From positions 1,798,001 to 1,862,000 of the forward strand of contig NZ_CP145809.1 of assembly GCF_038049925.1 (NCBI RefSeq): 64,000 nucleotides of DNA, read 5' to 3'. Positions within the stretch are counted from its first letter, which is position 1. Every line of letters begins with the position of its first letter. This stretch comes from Georgenia sp. M64. Its GTDB lineage: Bacteria > Actinomycetota > Actinomycetes > Actinomycetales > Actinomycetaceae. The notes below the pieces were generated by a model, which saw only the letters and a program-made list of their open reading frames with translations, was not told the origin of the DNA and did not search any database. Below, one piece after another: positions 42,891-51,064 of this stretch. Made by a program: the position numbers and the translations under genes.

Positions 42891-43368
42891 CGCGACGGCG
42901 CACGCCGTGCGGCAGCACGAGCCAGGCGAGCAAGACGAGCAGACCCAGCACGCCGGCGACCGTGAGCGCCGTGGTGCGCGTGGTGACGACGTCGAAGACG
43001 AGCAGCACGACGCCGACGACGACCACCCCGAGCAGGGCCAGGCCGCCCTTGACCAGGCGGTTGCCGGTGTCGACGGTCTCGGGCTTGAGGCGCTTGCCGA
43101 AGAGGATGCGGTGCAGGCTCACCGGGGCGACCACGGCGATGGTGGTCATCGTCGACAGGACCACCAGCGCGAGGTAGGTGCCCACCTGGAACGCGTCCAG
43201 CTCGGTGAAGCGGGACTGGAAGGGCAGCGTGAGGAGGAACCCGGTGAGGATCTGGGTGCCCGTCTGCATGACGCGCATCTCCTGGAGGAGTTCGTTCCAG
43301 TTCCGGTCCGAGCGCTCCTCGGGCGTCTCGTCCCGGCCCTTCTCCAGACCGCCGTCCCTGCCGCGCAC
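42883..43368 (-). CDS. DUF6328-family membrane protein
   Basis: 161 residues. A conserved cytosolic block (ELLQEMRVMQTGTQILTGFLLTLPFQSRFTELD) leads into four helices. This QTGxQILxxFLLTLPF signature marks DUF6328, of unknown function. The GTG at 43368 follows GGAGGAGGACGG; longer frames upstream lack a ribosome site. It precedes arfB on the same strand with an eight-base overlap. Confidence 0.88.
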   Translation of the reverse strand: MRGRDGGLEKGRDETPEERSDRNWNELLQEMRVMQTGTQILTGFLLTLPFQSRFTELDAFQVGTYLALVVLSTMTTIAVVAPVSLHRILFGKRLKPETVDTGNRLVKGGLALLGVVVVGVVLLVFDVVTTRTTALTVAGVLGLLVLLAWLVLPHGVRRRDA

Positions 43369-43424
43369 CCGTCCTCCTCCGTGATGTCCAGGCCGCCAGG
43401 GTAGGTCCTCCGAGCCGCCGGGGC

Positions 43425-45071
43425 TCACCTACGGCCCGTGCCGGCGTCGACCTCGTCCCCGCGTACGAACGCCTCGGCCCGCACGCTCGCGTGGAGCCGG
43501 TCGAACATCTCCGCCTGGTCCCGGGCCTGCTGCGCGAGGGCGTCGAACCGGGCGGCGGTCAGCCCCAGGTCCGCGGCGTGGTGCGAGAGCACCTGCCACA
43601 GCCCGAGCTTGCCCATGACGGCGCCGCGAAAGAGCTCGAGCTCGAGCAGCGGCGTCATGGGGGAGCGGGAGAGCACCCGGCGGTTGAGCTTGAGCCGGCC
43701 GACCCGCTCGCCGGCCCACGCGGCCGCCTGGCGGTGGCGACGGCGCGGGAGGCCGAGACCGTCGATGACCGTGGTGAGGACCTCGACCTCCTCGGTGAGC
43801 TCGCTCACGAGGCGCCGCAGGTCCGGCGCGAGGGCCGTGTCCGCGTAGTGCTCGGCCATGAACCGGGCCCGGCTCAGCCCGCCGGTGGCGCCGGTGAGGT
43901 GGTCGGAGAGGTAGAGCCCGAGGAGCCCGTCGTCGAGGTGGCGCGGGACGTGCGCGCTCGGGGTTCTTCCGGGGGACGTGATCGCGGCGGTCGACGCCGA
44001 CGGGGCGGACGTGGGGGTGTCCGGGGTGCCGGCGGGACGCATGGGCGGGCTGGCCGTGCCGCGGCCGGCCGCCATGCCCTCCAGGAGCTCGGCGAGGGTG
44101 TCGGCGGCGTCGTGCTGCGGCCGCCAGCCCAGCACGGCCCGGGCACGGTCGGTGGACATCAGGGGGACGCCCATGCCCATGTCGAGCCAGCCCGCGTCGG
44201 TGGGGACCAGGCGGCTCTGCCAGGCGAGGGCGAGGACGCGTCGGAGCGGCGCCGGCGGCACCTCGACGAACCGGCCGTGGTCGACCACCCGGGCGAGGTC
44301 CGCCGCGCGCAGGACCGGCTCGCCGGCCACGTTGAACGCTCCCGGCGCGCGTTGCACGACCACCTGGACGTACGCGCGGGCGACGTCGTCGGCGTGGACG
44401 ACCTGCAGGCGCAGACCCCTCGGCAGCGGCAGGAGGGGGAGGCGGCCGGGCGCCAGCAGCGGGGCCGGGACGAGCGGTCCGAGGAAGTAGCGCACGATCT
44501 CGGCGCCGGCGTCGTCCTGGAAGATCAGGGCCGGTCGCAGGCGCGAGACGACCAGGTCGGGGTGGGCCGCTGCCACCCGGTCCAGGACCCGCTCCTGCGC
44601 GACCTTGTCCACGGAGTAGTGGGACGTCGGGATCCCGCCGGTCGGCCAGGACTCCTCGCGGGGGACGTCGTCGTCGACGGGGGAGTACGCGCCCACCGAG
44701 GAGGCGCACACGAGGTGCCCGACGCCGGCCCGGACGCACGCCTCGGCCACCCGGCGGGTACCGGCGACGTTCGCGCGGCGCAGGACCTCCCGCTCGTGGT
44801 TGGGCTGGATGAGCCAGGCGAGGTGGATGACGGCGTCCGCGCCCGCCAGGTGCGCGGCGAGCCGGGTGACGAGCGCGTCCTCCTCGCCGGGACCGGCGGT
44901 CTCGGCGCCGACGTCGACCGTGGCCCACTCGACGTCGGCGTAGGGCTCGGCCGCGCGGTCCGGCAGCCGGCGCGCCAGGCCCAGCACGGAGGTGACCGCC
45001 GGCTCGGCCCGCAGCGCGCGCAGGACGGCGGTGCCGGCGTTGCCGGTCGCCCCGACGACGACGACCCTCAT
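43425..45071 (-). CDS. NAD-dependent epimerase/dehydratase with an added C-terminal helical domain
   Basis: 548 residues. The first ~320 form an extended SDR: GATGNAGTA (7-15), VIHLAW, ASSVGAY and YSVDK (catalytic Tyr and Lys), then LGWRPQHDAADTLAELLEG. After a Pro/Thr/Ser linker (about 325-365) comes an all-helical domain (DDGLLGLYLSDHLTGATGGL to WQVLSHHAADLGLTAARFDAL), which I believe exists alone as a ~170-residue actinobacterial protein resembling ferritin-like bundles. Substrate unknown. Its ATG overlaps the alcohol dehydrogenase stop (ATGA), so both work under one promoter. Confidence 0.9.
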   Translation of the reverse strand: MRVVVVGATGNAGTAVLRALRAEPAVTSVLGLARRLPDRAAEPYADVEWATVDVGAETAGPGEEDALVTRLAAHLAGADAVIHLAWLIQPNHEREVLRRANVAGTRRVAEACVRAGVGHLVCASSVGAYSPVDDDVPREESWPTGGIPTSHYSVDKVAQERVLDRVAAAHPDLVVSRLRPALIFQDDAGAEIVRYFLGPLVPAPLLAPGRLPLLPLPRGLRLQVVHADDVARAYVQVVVQRAPGAFNVAGEPVLRAADLARVVDHGRFVEVPPAPLRRVLALAWQSRLVPTDAGWLDMGMGVPLMSTDRARAVLGWRPQHDAADTLAELLEGMAAGRGTASPPMRPAGTPDTPTSAPSASTAAITSPGRTPSAHVPRHLDDGLLGLYLSDHLTGATGGLSRARFMAEHYADTALAPDLRRLVSELTEEVEVLTTVIDGLGLPRRRHRQAAAWAGERVGRLKLNRRVLSRSPMTPLLELELFRGAVMGKLGLWQVLSHHAADLGLTAARFDALAQQARDQAEMFDRLHASVRAEAFVRGDEVDAGTGRR

Positions 45072-46291
45072 GCGCCCGTGCCCCCCGTCCGGCGGGCCGG
45101 CAGGGTCGGGTCGAGCACGACCTTGATCGCGCCGTCGAGCTTCTTCTGGAAGATCTCGTACCCGTACGGGGCGTCCTCGAGGGCGATGCGGTGCGTGCGC
45201 AGGTCGAGCACGCCGAGCGGGTCGGCGGCATCGGAGACGAGCGGAAGGAGGTCGTCGACCCAGCGACGCACGTTCGCCTGACCCATCCGCACGGTGACCT
45301 GCTTGTCGAACAGCTGGAGCATCGGCAGGGGGTCGCGGGCGCCGCCGTAGACCCCGGAGACGGACAGCGTCCCACCGCGCCGCACCAGCTCGATCGCGGT
45401 GAGGAGGGCCGCGAGGCGGTCCACCCCCAGCTTCTTGAACACCGGCCGGGCGAGGGCGTCGGGCAGCAGGTTCGCCCCGGCGTGGAGCGCCTCGGCGACG
45501 GGCGAGCCGTGTGCCTCCATCCCGACGGCGTCGATGACCGAGTCGGGCCCGCGGCCACCGGTCAGTGCCCGGACGGCGTCGGGGAGGTCGTCGACCTCAC
45601 GCAGGTCCAGGGTGTCCACGCCGTGCCGGCGCGCCATCGCCAGACGCTCGGGGACGAGGTCGACCCCGATCACCAGCTCCGCCCCGCGGTGGCGGGCGAC
45701 GCGGGCGGCCATCTGCCCGACCGGTCCGAGACCGAGGACGACGACGGACCCGCCGGGGGGCACCTGGGCGTACTCGACCGCCTGCCACGCGGTGGGCAGG
45801 ACGTCGGAGAGGTAGAGGTAGCGCTCGTCCGGCTGGCCGTCGTCGGGGACGGGGACCGGGCCGTAGTGCGCCTGGGGCACGCGCAGGTACTCGGCCTGGC
45901 CGCCCGGGACCTGCCCGTAGAGCCTGGTGTAGCCCAGCAGGGACCCGCCCGTGCCGTGCTCGTGGTTCTGGGTGGTCTCGCACTGGCTCTGCAGGCCGCG
46001 GGTGCACATCCAGCACCGGCCGCACGAGACGTTGAAGGGGACGACGACACGGTCGCCCGGGCGGATGTGCGCGACCTCGGGGCCGACCTCCTCGACGACG
46101 CCCATCGGCTCGTGGCCGAGCACGTCGCCGGCGTCGAGGAAGGGCCCGAAGACGTCGTAGAGGTGCAGGTCCGAGCCGCAGATCGCCGTGGACGTCACCC
46201 GGATGACGGCGTCGGTCGGCTCGACGATCCTCGGGTCGGGGACGTCCTCGACGCGGACGTCCTCCTTGCCCTGCCAGGTCAGTGCGCGCAT
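45068..46291 (-). CDS. Zinc-dependent alcohol/formaldehyde dehydrogenase (MDR family)
   Basis: 407 residues. ICGSDLHLYDVFGP gives catalytic Cys38, GHEPMG the His/Glu pair, and CGRCWMCTRGLQSQC four structural-zinc cysteines. VLGLGPVGQMAA is the NAD site. The length, HEHGTGGSLLGYTRLYG insert and C-terminal KKLDGAIKVVLDP fit the glutathione-independent formaldehyde dehydrogenase-like group, where aldehydes or alcohols are oxidised with NAD. It starts ten bases after a small acidic protein gene and is coupled to the epimerase gene. Confidence 0.92.
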   Translation of the reverse strand: MRALTWQGKEDVRVEDVPDPRIVEPTDAVIRVTSTAICGSDLHLYDVFGPFLDAGDVLGHEPMGVVEEVGPEVAHIRPGDRVVVPFNVSCGRCWMCTRGLQSQCETTQNHEHGTGGSLLGYTRLYGQVPGGQAEYLRVPQAHYGPVPVPDDGQPDERYLYLSDVLPTAWQAVEYAQVPPGGSVVVLGLGPVGQMAARVARHRGAELVIGVDLVPERLAMARRHGVDTLDLREVDDLPDAVRALTGGRGPDSVIDAVGMEAHGSPVAEALHAGANLLPDALARPVFKKLGVDRLAALLTAIELVRRGGTLSVSGVYGGARDPLPMLQLFDKQVTVRMGQANVRRWVDDLLPLVSDAADPLGVLDLRTHRIALEDAPYGYEIFQKKLDGAIKVVLDPTLPARRTGGTGA

Positions 46292-46301
46292 CTGTCGTCC
46301 G

Positions 46302-46442
46302 TCAGCTGCCGCCGGTCTCGGCGGGGTCGTCCTCGCCCTCGGCCTGGTCGGGCTGGTCCGCCGCCTCGCGCGAGGTCAGGCTGCCCGGGTCGGCGTCGGG
46401 GTCGGTGGTGGGGTCGTACGGCTGCTCCGATGGTGTGCTCAT
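46302..46442 (-). CDS. Small acidic hypothetical protein (46 aa)
   Basis: 46 residues, highly acidic and disordered: STPSEQPYDPTTDPDADPGSL and an Asp/Glu/Gln-rich tail QPDQAEGEDDPAETGGS. I recall similar short PYDPTxDPDADP proteins from related actinobacteria, unnamed. No strong ribosome site. It directly precedes the alcohol dehydrogenase gene, so it may be the leader gene of that operon. Confidence 0.5.
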   Translation of the reverse strand: MSTPSEQPYDPTTDPDADPGSLTSREAADQPDQAEGEDDPAETGGS

Positions 46443-46538
46443 GGTGCTCACGGTGGCACCGGGTCCCGTGGTGCGCATCTCGGGGCGCTGGTCCGGAGCC
46501 CGATCACCGTTCGGGTCGCCGACGCCGGGGAACCGTCC

Positions 46539-46544
46539 TACGTT
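46539..46544 (+). promoter_or_regulatory. Probable -10 element (TACGTT) of the sugar ABC operon
   Basis: TACGTT fits TAnnnT and leaves a 50-base leader to the ATG at 46601. A -35 is weak. Confidence 0.4.
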
Positions 46545-46553
46545 CAGGGCACA

Positions 46554-46567
46554 TCGACGTCCGTCGA
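46554..46567. promoter_or_regulatory. Candidate operator of the sugar ABC operon
   Basis: TCGACG-TC-CGTCGA is a perfect 14-bp palindrome starting about nine bases after the proposed -10, where a LacI-type repressor would sit. No regulator gene is in the window. Confidence 0.45.
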
Positions 46568-46600
46568 AGCGAGCTTTGCCGGATCGAAGGAGACAGACAG

Positions 46601-47995
46601 ATGCGTCACCACCTCACCGCGACGTCGCTGACCGCGGCCCTCGCGCTCACGCTGGCCGCCTGCGCACAGGGCAGCGGCGGCGACGACCAGGACCCCGCGC
46701 CCACCGGCGACGACGCCGGCCAGTTCGACCCCGAGGCCGAGCTCTCGGGCAGCCTCGACATCCTCGGCTTCGGCGCCGGGGACGAGGTCGCGACCGTGCG
46801 GATGGAGCACGCCGAGGAGGCCCTCGGCGACGTCGAGGTCTCGCTGACCGAGGGCGACCTCGACATCCAGCAGTTCCTCTCCGCGGTCGCCTCCGGGGAG
46901 CCGCCCGAGCTCATCTACGCCAACCGCGACCAGATCGGCACGTTCGCCTCCCGGGGCGCGATCATCCCCCTCACCGGCTGCATCGAGGGCGAGGGGATCC
47001 GCACCGAGGACTTCCGTGAGCCTGCTATCGAGCAGGTGACCTTCGACGGGGAGGTCTACGGCATCCCGGAGTTCAACTCCGTCCAGCTCACCATGGCCAA
47101 CTCCGAGCTGCTCGAGGCCGCCGGCCTGAGCGTCGAGGACGTCAACGGCTCCGACTGGGACGCGGTGACGTCGGCCAGCGAGGCGCTGGCCGACCCGGGG
47201 GCGGGAGTCATCGGCTACGACTCCAAGCTCCCGGAGTTCCTCCCGCTGTGGGCCCACGTCAACGGCACCGACCTCATCTCCGAGGACGGCCGCACCGCCC
47301 AGCTCGACGACCCCGCCGTCGTCGAGGCGCTCGAGTGGGCCGTCGGGATCTACGACGCCCAGGGCGGCTTCCCGACCGTCAAGGCCGTGCGCGACTCGGC
47401 CGACTTCTTCGGCTCCGGCAACCAGTTCGCCTCGGGCACCCTCGGGGCGATGCCGATGGAGCAGTGGTACGTCAACGTCCTCAACGACGTCTCGCCCGAC
47501 GCCCCGCTCGTCTTCGACACCGTGCGCGACCACGACGGCGCCCCCGTCGCCTACGCCTCCGGCTCGGCCTGGGCGATCCCGGCCGACACCGAGAACCCGG
47601 CCGCCGCGTGCCGCTGGGCCCGGGCGATGACCGAGGTGGACGCGTGGGTGGCCGCCGCCGAGGAGCGCAAGTCGATCCGCGACGGCGAGGGCAAGCCCTT
47701 CACCGGGCTGCTCACCGGCAACCAGGCCGCCGACGACGCCGTCGCCGAGCTCGTCGAGCCCAGCGGCGACGAGGTCTGGGACAGCGCCGTCGAGGCGATG
47801 TACGAGGCGAACGACAACACCTTCTCCCTCCCGGCCAACCCCGCCGACGCCGAGTTCAAGACGGCCTGGCAGGACGCGGTCAACCGGGTCCTCAACGGCC
47901 AGGCCGAGCCGGCCGACTCCCTCGCCCAGGCCCAGGAGGAGGCGCAGGCGGCCCTCGACGAGAGGTGGGCGGCCTGGGACGACGGCGAGGGCTGA
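46601..47995 (+). CDS. Sugar ABC transporter solute-binding lipoprotein
   Basis: 464 residues. Signal peptide with lipobox LAAC (C21). The mature part is a group-B (MalE-like) binding protein: LDILGFGAGDEVATVRM, QFLSAVASGEPPELIYANRD, FDGEVYGIPEFNSVQLTMANSELLEAAG and LGAMPMEQWYVNVL. It captures an oligosaccharide or related carbohydrate outside the cell. GAAGGAG lies eight to ten bases before the ATG. Two permease genes follow directly; the ligand is unknown. Confidence 0.93.
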   Translation: MRHHLTATSLTAALALTLAACAQGSGGDDQDPAPTGDDAGQFDPEAELSGSLDILGFGAGDEVATVRMEHAEEALGDVEVSLTEGDLDIQQFLSAVASGEPPELIYANRDQIGTFASRGAIIPLTGCIEGEGIRTEDFREPAIEQVTFDGEVYGIPEFNSVQLTMANSELLEAAGLSVEDVNGSDWDAVTSASEALADPGAGVIGYDSKLPEFLPLWAHVNGTDLISEDGRTAQLDDPAVVEALEWAVGIYDAQGGFPTVKAVRDSADFFGSGNQFASGTLGAMPMEQWYVNVLNDVSPDAPLVFDTVRDHDGAPVAYASGSAWAIPADTENPAAACRWARAMTEVDAWVAAAEERKSIRDGEGKPFTGLLTGNQAADDAVAELVEPSGDEVWDSAVEAMYEANDNTFSLPANPADAEFKTAWQDAVNRVLNGQAEPADSLAQAQEEAQAALDERWAAWDDGEG

Positions 47996-47996
47996 C

Positions 47997-48944
47997 ATGA
48001 CCGCCCTCACCGGGCCGCTCGCCCGGGTCCGCGCGCAGGTCTCGACGCGCTCCCAGCGCCGGGACCTGCGCGCGGCCCTGCTGTTCATCAGTCCCTGGGC
48101 GGTCGGCTTCCTCGTCTTCACCGCGTGGCCGCTGCTGTACTCGGCCTACCTGTCGCTGACCGACTACGACGTGCTGACCGACCCGAGCTTCATCGGCCTG
48201 GAGAACTACCGCACGCTCCTCGAGGACGACAAGATCGCGCTCTCCCTGCGCAACACGATCTTCTACACGGTGATCCAGGTGCCGGCGTACGTCCTGGTCT
48301 CCCTCGGCCTGGCCATGCTGCTCAACCAGGCGGGACGGGCGGCGGGATTCTTCCGCACCGCGTTCTACCTGCCCAACATGACCCCGCCGGTCGCCGTCGG
48401 GGTGCTGCTCCTGCTGATCTTCAACGGCCAGAACGGCCTCATCAACGAGGTGCTCGGGTTCTTCGGGATCGACGGGCCGTCGTGGACCACCGACCCGAAC
48501 TGGGTCAAGCCCGCCATCATCGTCATGAGCCTGTGGTCGGTGGGAGGCTCCGTCATCATCCTCCTCGCCGCCCTGCGCAACGTGCCCACGGAGCTCTACG
48601 ACGCGGCCCGGGTCGACGGCGCCGGGCCGTGGCAGCGGACCTGGAGCGTGACCCTGCCGATGATCTCCCCCGCCCTGTTCTTCGTCACGGTCGTCAACAC
48701 GATCGCCGCGTTCCAGACCTTCACCGAGACGTACACGGCGTTCTTCGGCTCGGGCAACTCCACCTACAGCAACGACGCGGCCCTGTTCTTCTCGATCTAC
48801 CTGTTCCAGCAGGCGTTCCAGTTCCTCAACATGGGCTACGCCTCGGCGATGGCCTGGGTGCTGTTCGTCATCATCATGGTCATCACCGTGATCCAGCTGC
48901 GGGTCTCGCGCCGGCTGGTCTACCTCGAGGGGGAGCAGCGATGA
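47997..48944 (+). CDS. Sugar ABC transporter permease (MalF-like)
   Basis: 315 residues, six helices. The EAA motif appears as ELYDAARVDGAGPWQRTWSVTLPMISPALFFV (about 198-229), the ATPase contact of MalF-type subunits. FLVFTAWPLLYSAYLSLTDYD opens it as usual. ATG starts one base after the binding-protein stop. Works with the next gene as a heterodimer in the membrane. Confidence 0.96.
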   Translation: MTALTGPLARVRAQVSTRSQRRDLRAALLFISPWAVGFLVFTAWPLLYSAYLSLTDYDVLTDPSFIGLENYRTLLEDDKIALSLRNTIFYTVIQVPAYVLVSLGLAMLLNQAGRAAGFFRTAFYLPNMTPPVAVGVLLLLIFNGQNGLINEVLGFFGIDGPSWTTDPNWVKPAIIVMSLWSVGGSVIILLAALRNVPTELYDAARVDGAGPWQRTWSVTLPMISPALFFVTVVNTIAAFQTFTETYTAFFGSGNSTYSNDAALFFSIYLFQQAFQFLNMGYASAMAWVLFVIIMVITVIQLRVSRRLVYLEGEQR

Positions 48945-49894
48945 GCGCCTCCACCGACACCGCCCGCCCCGTCGCCGCCGCCCGCGGCGTCGACCTCACC
49001 CCGGGCGGGCCCACCGGGCCGCTGCCCGCCCCGCCGCCGCGGGCCGCCCGGCCCGCCGGGGGGCGCCGGTGGGGGCCCGGCCGGGTCGCCGTCGTCGTTG
49101 CGCTCGTCGCGCTCACCGGTGTCTTCGTCTACCCGTTCGTCTGGCTGGTGAGCGCGTCCCTCAAGCCGCAGGGCGAGGTGTTCGACAACCGGATCATCCC
49201 CCTGACCCCCACGCTCGAGAACTACGTCAACGTGTGGGCCGAGGCGCCGATGCTCCTGTGGCTGGGCAACACCGTCCTCGTCACGGTCCTCGCGGCCGTG
49301 ACCGTGACCGTCTCCAGCGCGATGGTCGCGTGGGGTTTCGCCTACTTCCGCTTCCCCGGGCGCGGGCCGCTGTTCGGCCTGGTGCTGGCCACGATGATGC
49401 TGCCGGGCGCGGTGACGATGATCCCCACGTTCCTCATCTGGAACTCGCTCGGCCAGGTCAACACCCTCACCCCGCTGTGGGCGGGCAACCTCTTCGGCAG
49501 CGCCTTCTACATCTTCCTGCTGCGCCAGTTCTTCCTCGGCCTGCCCCGCGAGCTCTTCGAGGCGGCGAAGCTCGACGGTGCGGGCAACTGGGCGATCTTC
49601 CGCCGCATCGCGATGCCGCTGACGAAACCGGCGCTGGTGGTGACGCTGCTGTTCGAGTTCCAGGCGGCCTGGACGGACCTCATGCGTCCGCTCATCTACC
49701 TGCGTGACTCCGACAAGTTCACCATCCCGCGCGGGCTGAAGTCGCTCCTCGACCAGTTCGGCTTCGGCGGGAACTGGCACTGGGAGATCATCGTCACCGC
49801 CTCCGTCATCACGACGGTGCCGATGATCATCCTGTTCTTCCTCGGCCAGCGGCACTTCGTCGAGGGCATCGCGACGACCGGCTCCAAGGGCTGA
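48941..49894 (+). CDS. Sugar ABC transporter permease (MalG-like)
   Basis: 317 residues, ATG overlapping the previous stop (ATGA). A 45-residue Ala/Pro-rich N-terminus precedes six helices. EAA loop: ELFEAAKLDGAGNWAIFRRIAMPLTKPAL. The end QRHFVEGIATTGSKG is the typical MalG/LacG tail. No ATPase gene follows, so a shared MsiK-type ATPase encoded elsewhere is expected, as in many actinobacteria. Confidence 0.96.
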   Translation: MSASTDTARPVAAARGVDLTPGGPTGPLPAPPPRAARPAGGRRWGPGRVAVVVALVALTGVFVYPFVWLVSASLKPQGEVFDNRIIPLTPTLENYVNVWAEAPMLLWLGNTVLVTVLAAVTVTVSSAMVAWGFAYFRFPGRGPLFGLVLATMMLPGAVTMIPTFLIWNSLGQVNTLTPLWAGNLFGSAFYIFLLRQFFLGLPRELFEAAKLDGAGNWAIFRRIAMPLTKPALVVTLLFEFQAAWTDLMRPLIYLRDSDKFTIPRGLKSLLDQFGFGGNWHWEIIVTASVITTVPMIILFFLGQRHFVEGIATTGSKG

Positions 49895-49897
49895 GCC

Positions 49898-49926
49898 GCG
49901 GCGGCGCGGGTCGCCCCCGCCGCCGC
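49898..49926 (+). terminator. Hairpin terminator after the sugar ABC operon
   Basis: A 13-bp G/C stem with one mismatch and a TCG loop, starting four bases after the operon's last codon. No T-run. Confidence 0.6.
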
Positions 49927-49961
49927 TCGCCCGCACCGTCGCCCCTCCCGCCGCTCCCGCC

Positions 49962-50006
49962 GGTCACCCCGGTCACGCCGGTCACCCCGGTCACGCCGGT
50001 CACCCC
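49962..50006. repeat. Five 9-bp tandem repeats between convergent sugar ABC and usp genes
   Basis: GGTCACCCC and GGTCACGCC alternate for five units. The 129-base gap contains this and the hairpin only. Confidence 0.85.
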
Positions 50007-50023
50007 GGGCCGGCGGGGTCCTC

Positions 50024-50908
50024 TCAGCCGGTCGCAGCGTGAGCGCGGACGACGGCGACGAGCGGCGCGCGGTGGAGCACCCCGCGGCTGACGGAGCCGA
50101 GCAGCAGCCCGGCGAGGCCTCCCCGGCCGCGGCTGCCCACGACGACGACGCCGGCGGTCCCCGCCTCGGCCGCGAGCGCGTCCACCGGGTGCTCGGGCAC
50201 CTGCACCAGCTCGACCTCGACCTCGGGGTAGTGCTCGGTCCAGGACGCGACCGCGTCGCGGACCGCCTGCTCCGCACGCTCGTCGAGGTCGGCGAGGGTC
50301 TGCATCGCGGAGGAGTCGAAGTACTCCCCGGTCACGGCCTCGCGGTAGCGCGAGTGGACGACCCGGACCCCGACGCCCCGGCGCCGGGCCTCCGCCATGG
50401 CGAAGGCCATCGCCTCGGGGGAGCCGTCGGCCGGGTCGATGCCCACGACCACCGGCCCGCCCGTGTCCCCGGCCTCCTCGCGCACGACGAGGACCGGGCC
50501 GTGGGCGTGCGCGGCCACCTTCTGCGACACCGAGCCGAGCAGGGGTCCGGCCAGGCGGCCCAGGCCCCGCGCGCCGACGACGACGAGGGCGGCGTCCTCC
50601 GACGCCGCGACCAGCTCGACGGCCGGCGCACCGAGGTGGACGGACGTGGTGATCGAGAGGTCGGGGTGCGCCGCGGCGACCTCGGCGGCGAGGTCGTCCA
50701 CGAGCTTCCCGCCACCGGCGAGGAGGTCCACCACGGGCAGGACGTCGAAGTCCGCGCCCGACGGCAGCGGCGGGAACGCGTAGAGCAGGTGGAGCCCGGC
50801 GCCGCGCCGGGCGGCCTCGCCCGCCGCGACCTCGGCCGCGTGCCGGGCGCGGGGCGAGCCGTCGACACCGACGACGACGCTTCCTCGGGGGATCTCGGTG
50901 GACGTCAT
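50024..50908 (-). CDS. Tandem universal stress protein (two UspA domains)
   Basis: 294 residues. Two UspA domains (about 10-145 and 152-290), each with the ATP-binding loop: GARGLGRLAGPLLGSVS and GSRGRGGLAGLLLGSVS (GxxGx9GS). VVVGVDGSPRA and VVVGIDPADGSPEA begin each domain. ATP-binding tandem Usps act in the cytosol under starvation or hypoxia in actinobacteria. ATG after AGAAGGGG. Convergent with the sugar ABC operon and divergent from pepN. Confidence 0.95.
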   Translation of the reverse strand: MTSTEIPRGSVVVGVDGSPRARHAAEVAAGEAARRGAGLHLLYAFPPLPSGADFDVLPVVDLLAGGGKLVDDLAAEVAAAHPDLSITTSVHLGAPAVELVAASEDAALVVVGARGLGRLAGPLLGSVSQKVAAHAHGPVLVVREEAGDTGGPVVVGIDPADGSPEAMAFAMAEARRRGVGVRVVHSRYREAVTGEYFDSSAMQTLADLDERAEQAVRDAVASWTEHYPEVEVELVQVPEHPVDALAAEAGTAGVVVVGSRGRGGLAGLLLGSVSRGVLHRAPLVAVVRAHAATG

Positions 50909-51064
50909 GACGCACCCCTTCTCCGGCGCGCCCCGTCCCGCGGTCGGCACCCGGAACCGGGGCGAACCACCTGTGGTCCACCCAGCGTCCCACATGCGGT
51001 CGCAACCCCCTCGGACGAACGTCCCGCCTGGCCGCGGGGGCGCCGGAGGTGGTTGAGTGCCCCG

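Noticed and set aside
49962-50006. CRISPR-like array from the 9-bp tandem repeats
   Set aside because: Units are contiguous with no unique spacers and no cas genes nearby; it is a simple tandem repeat.
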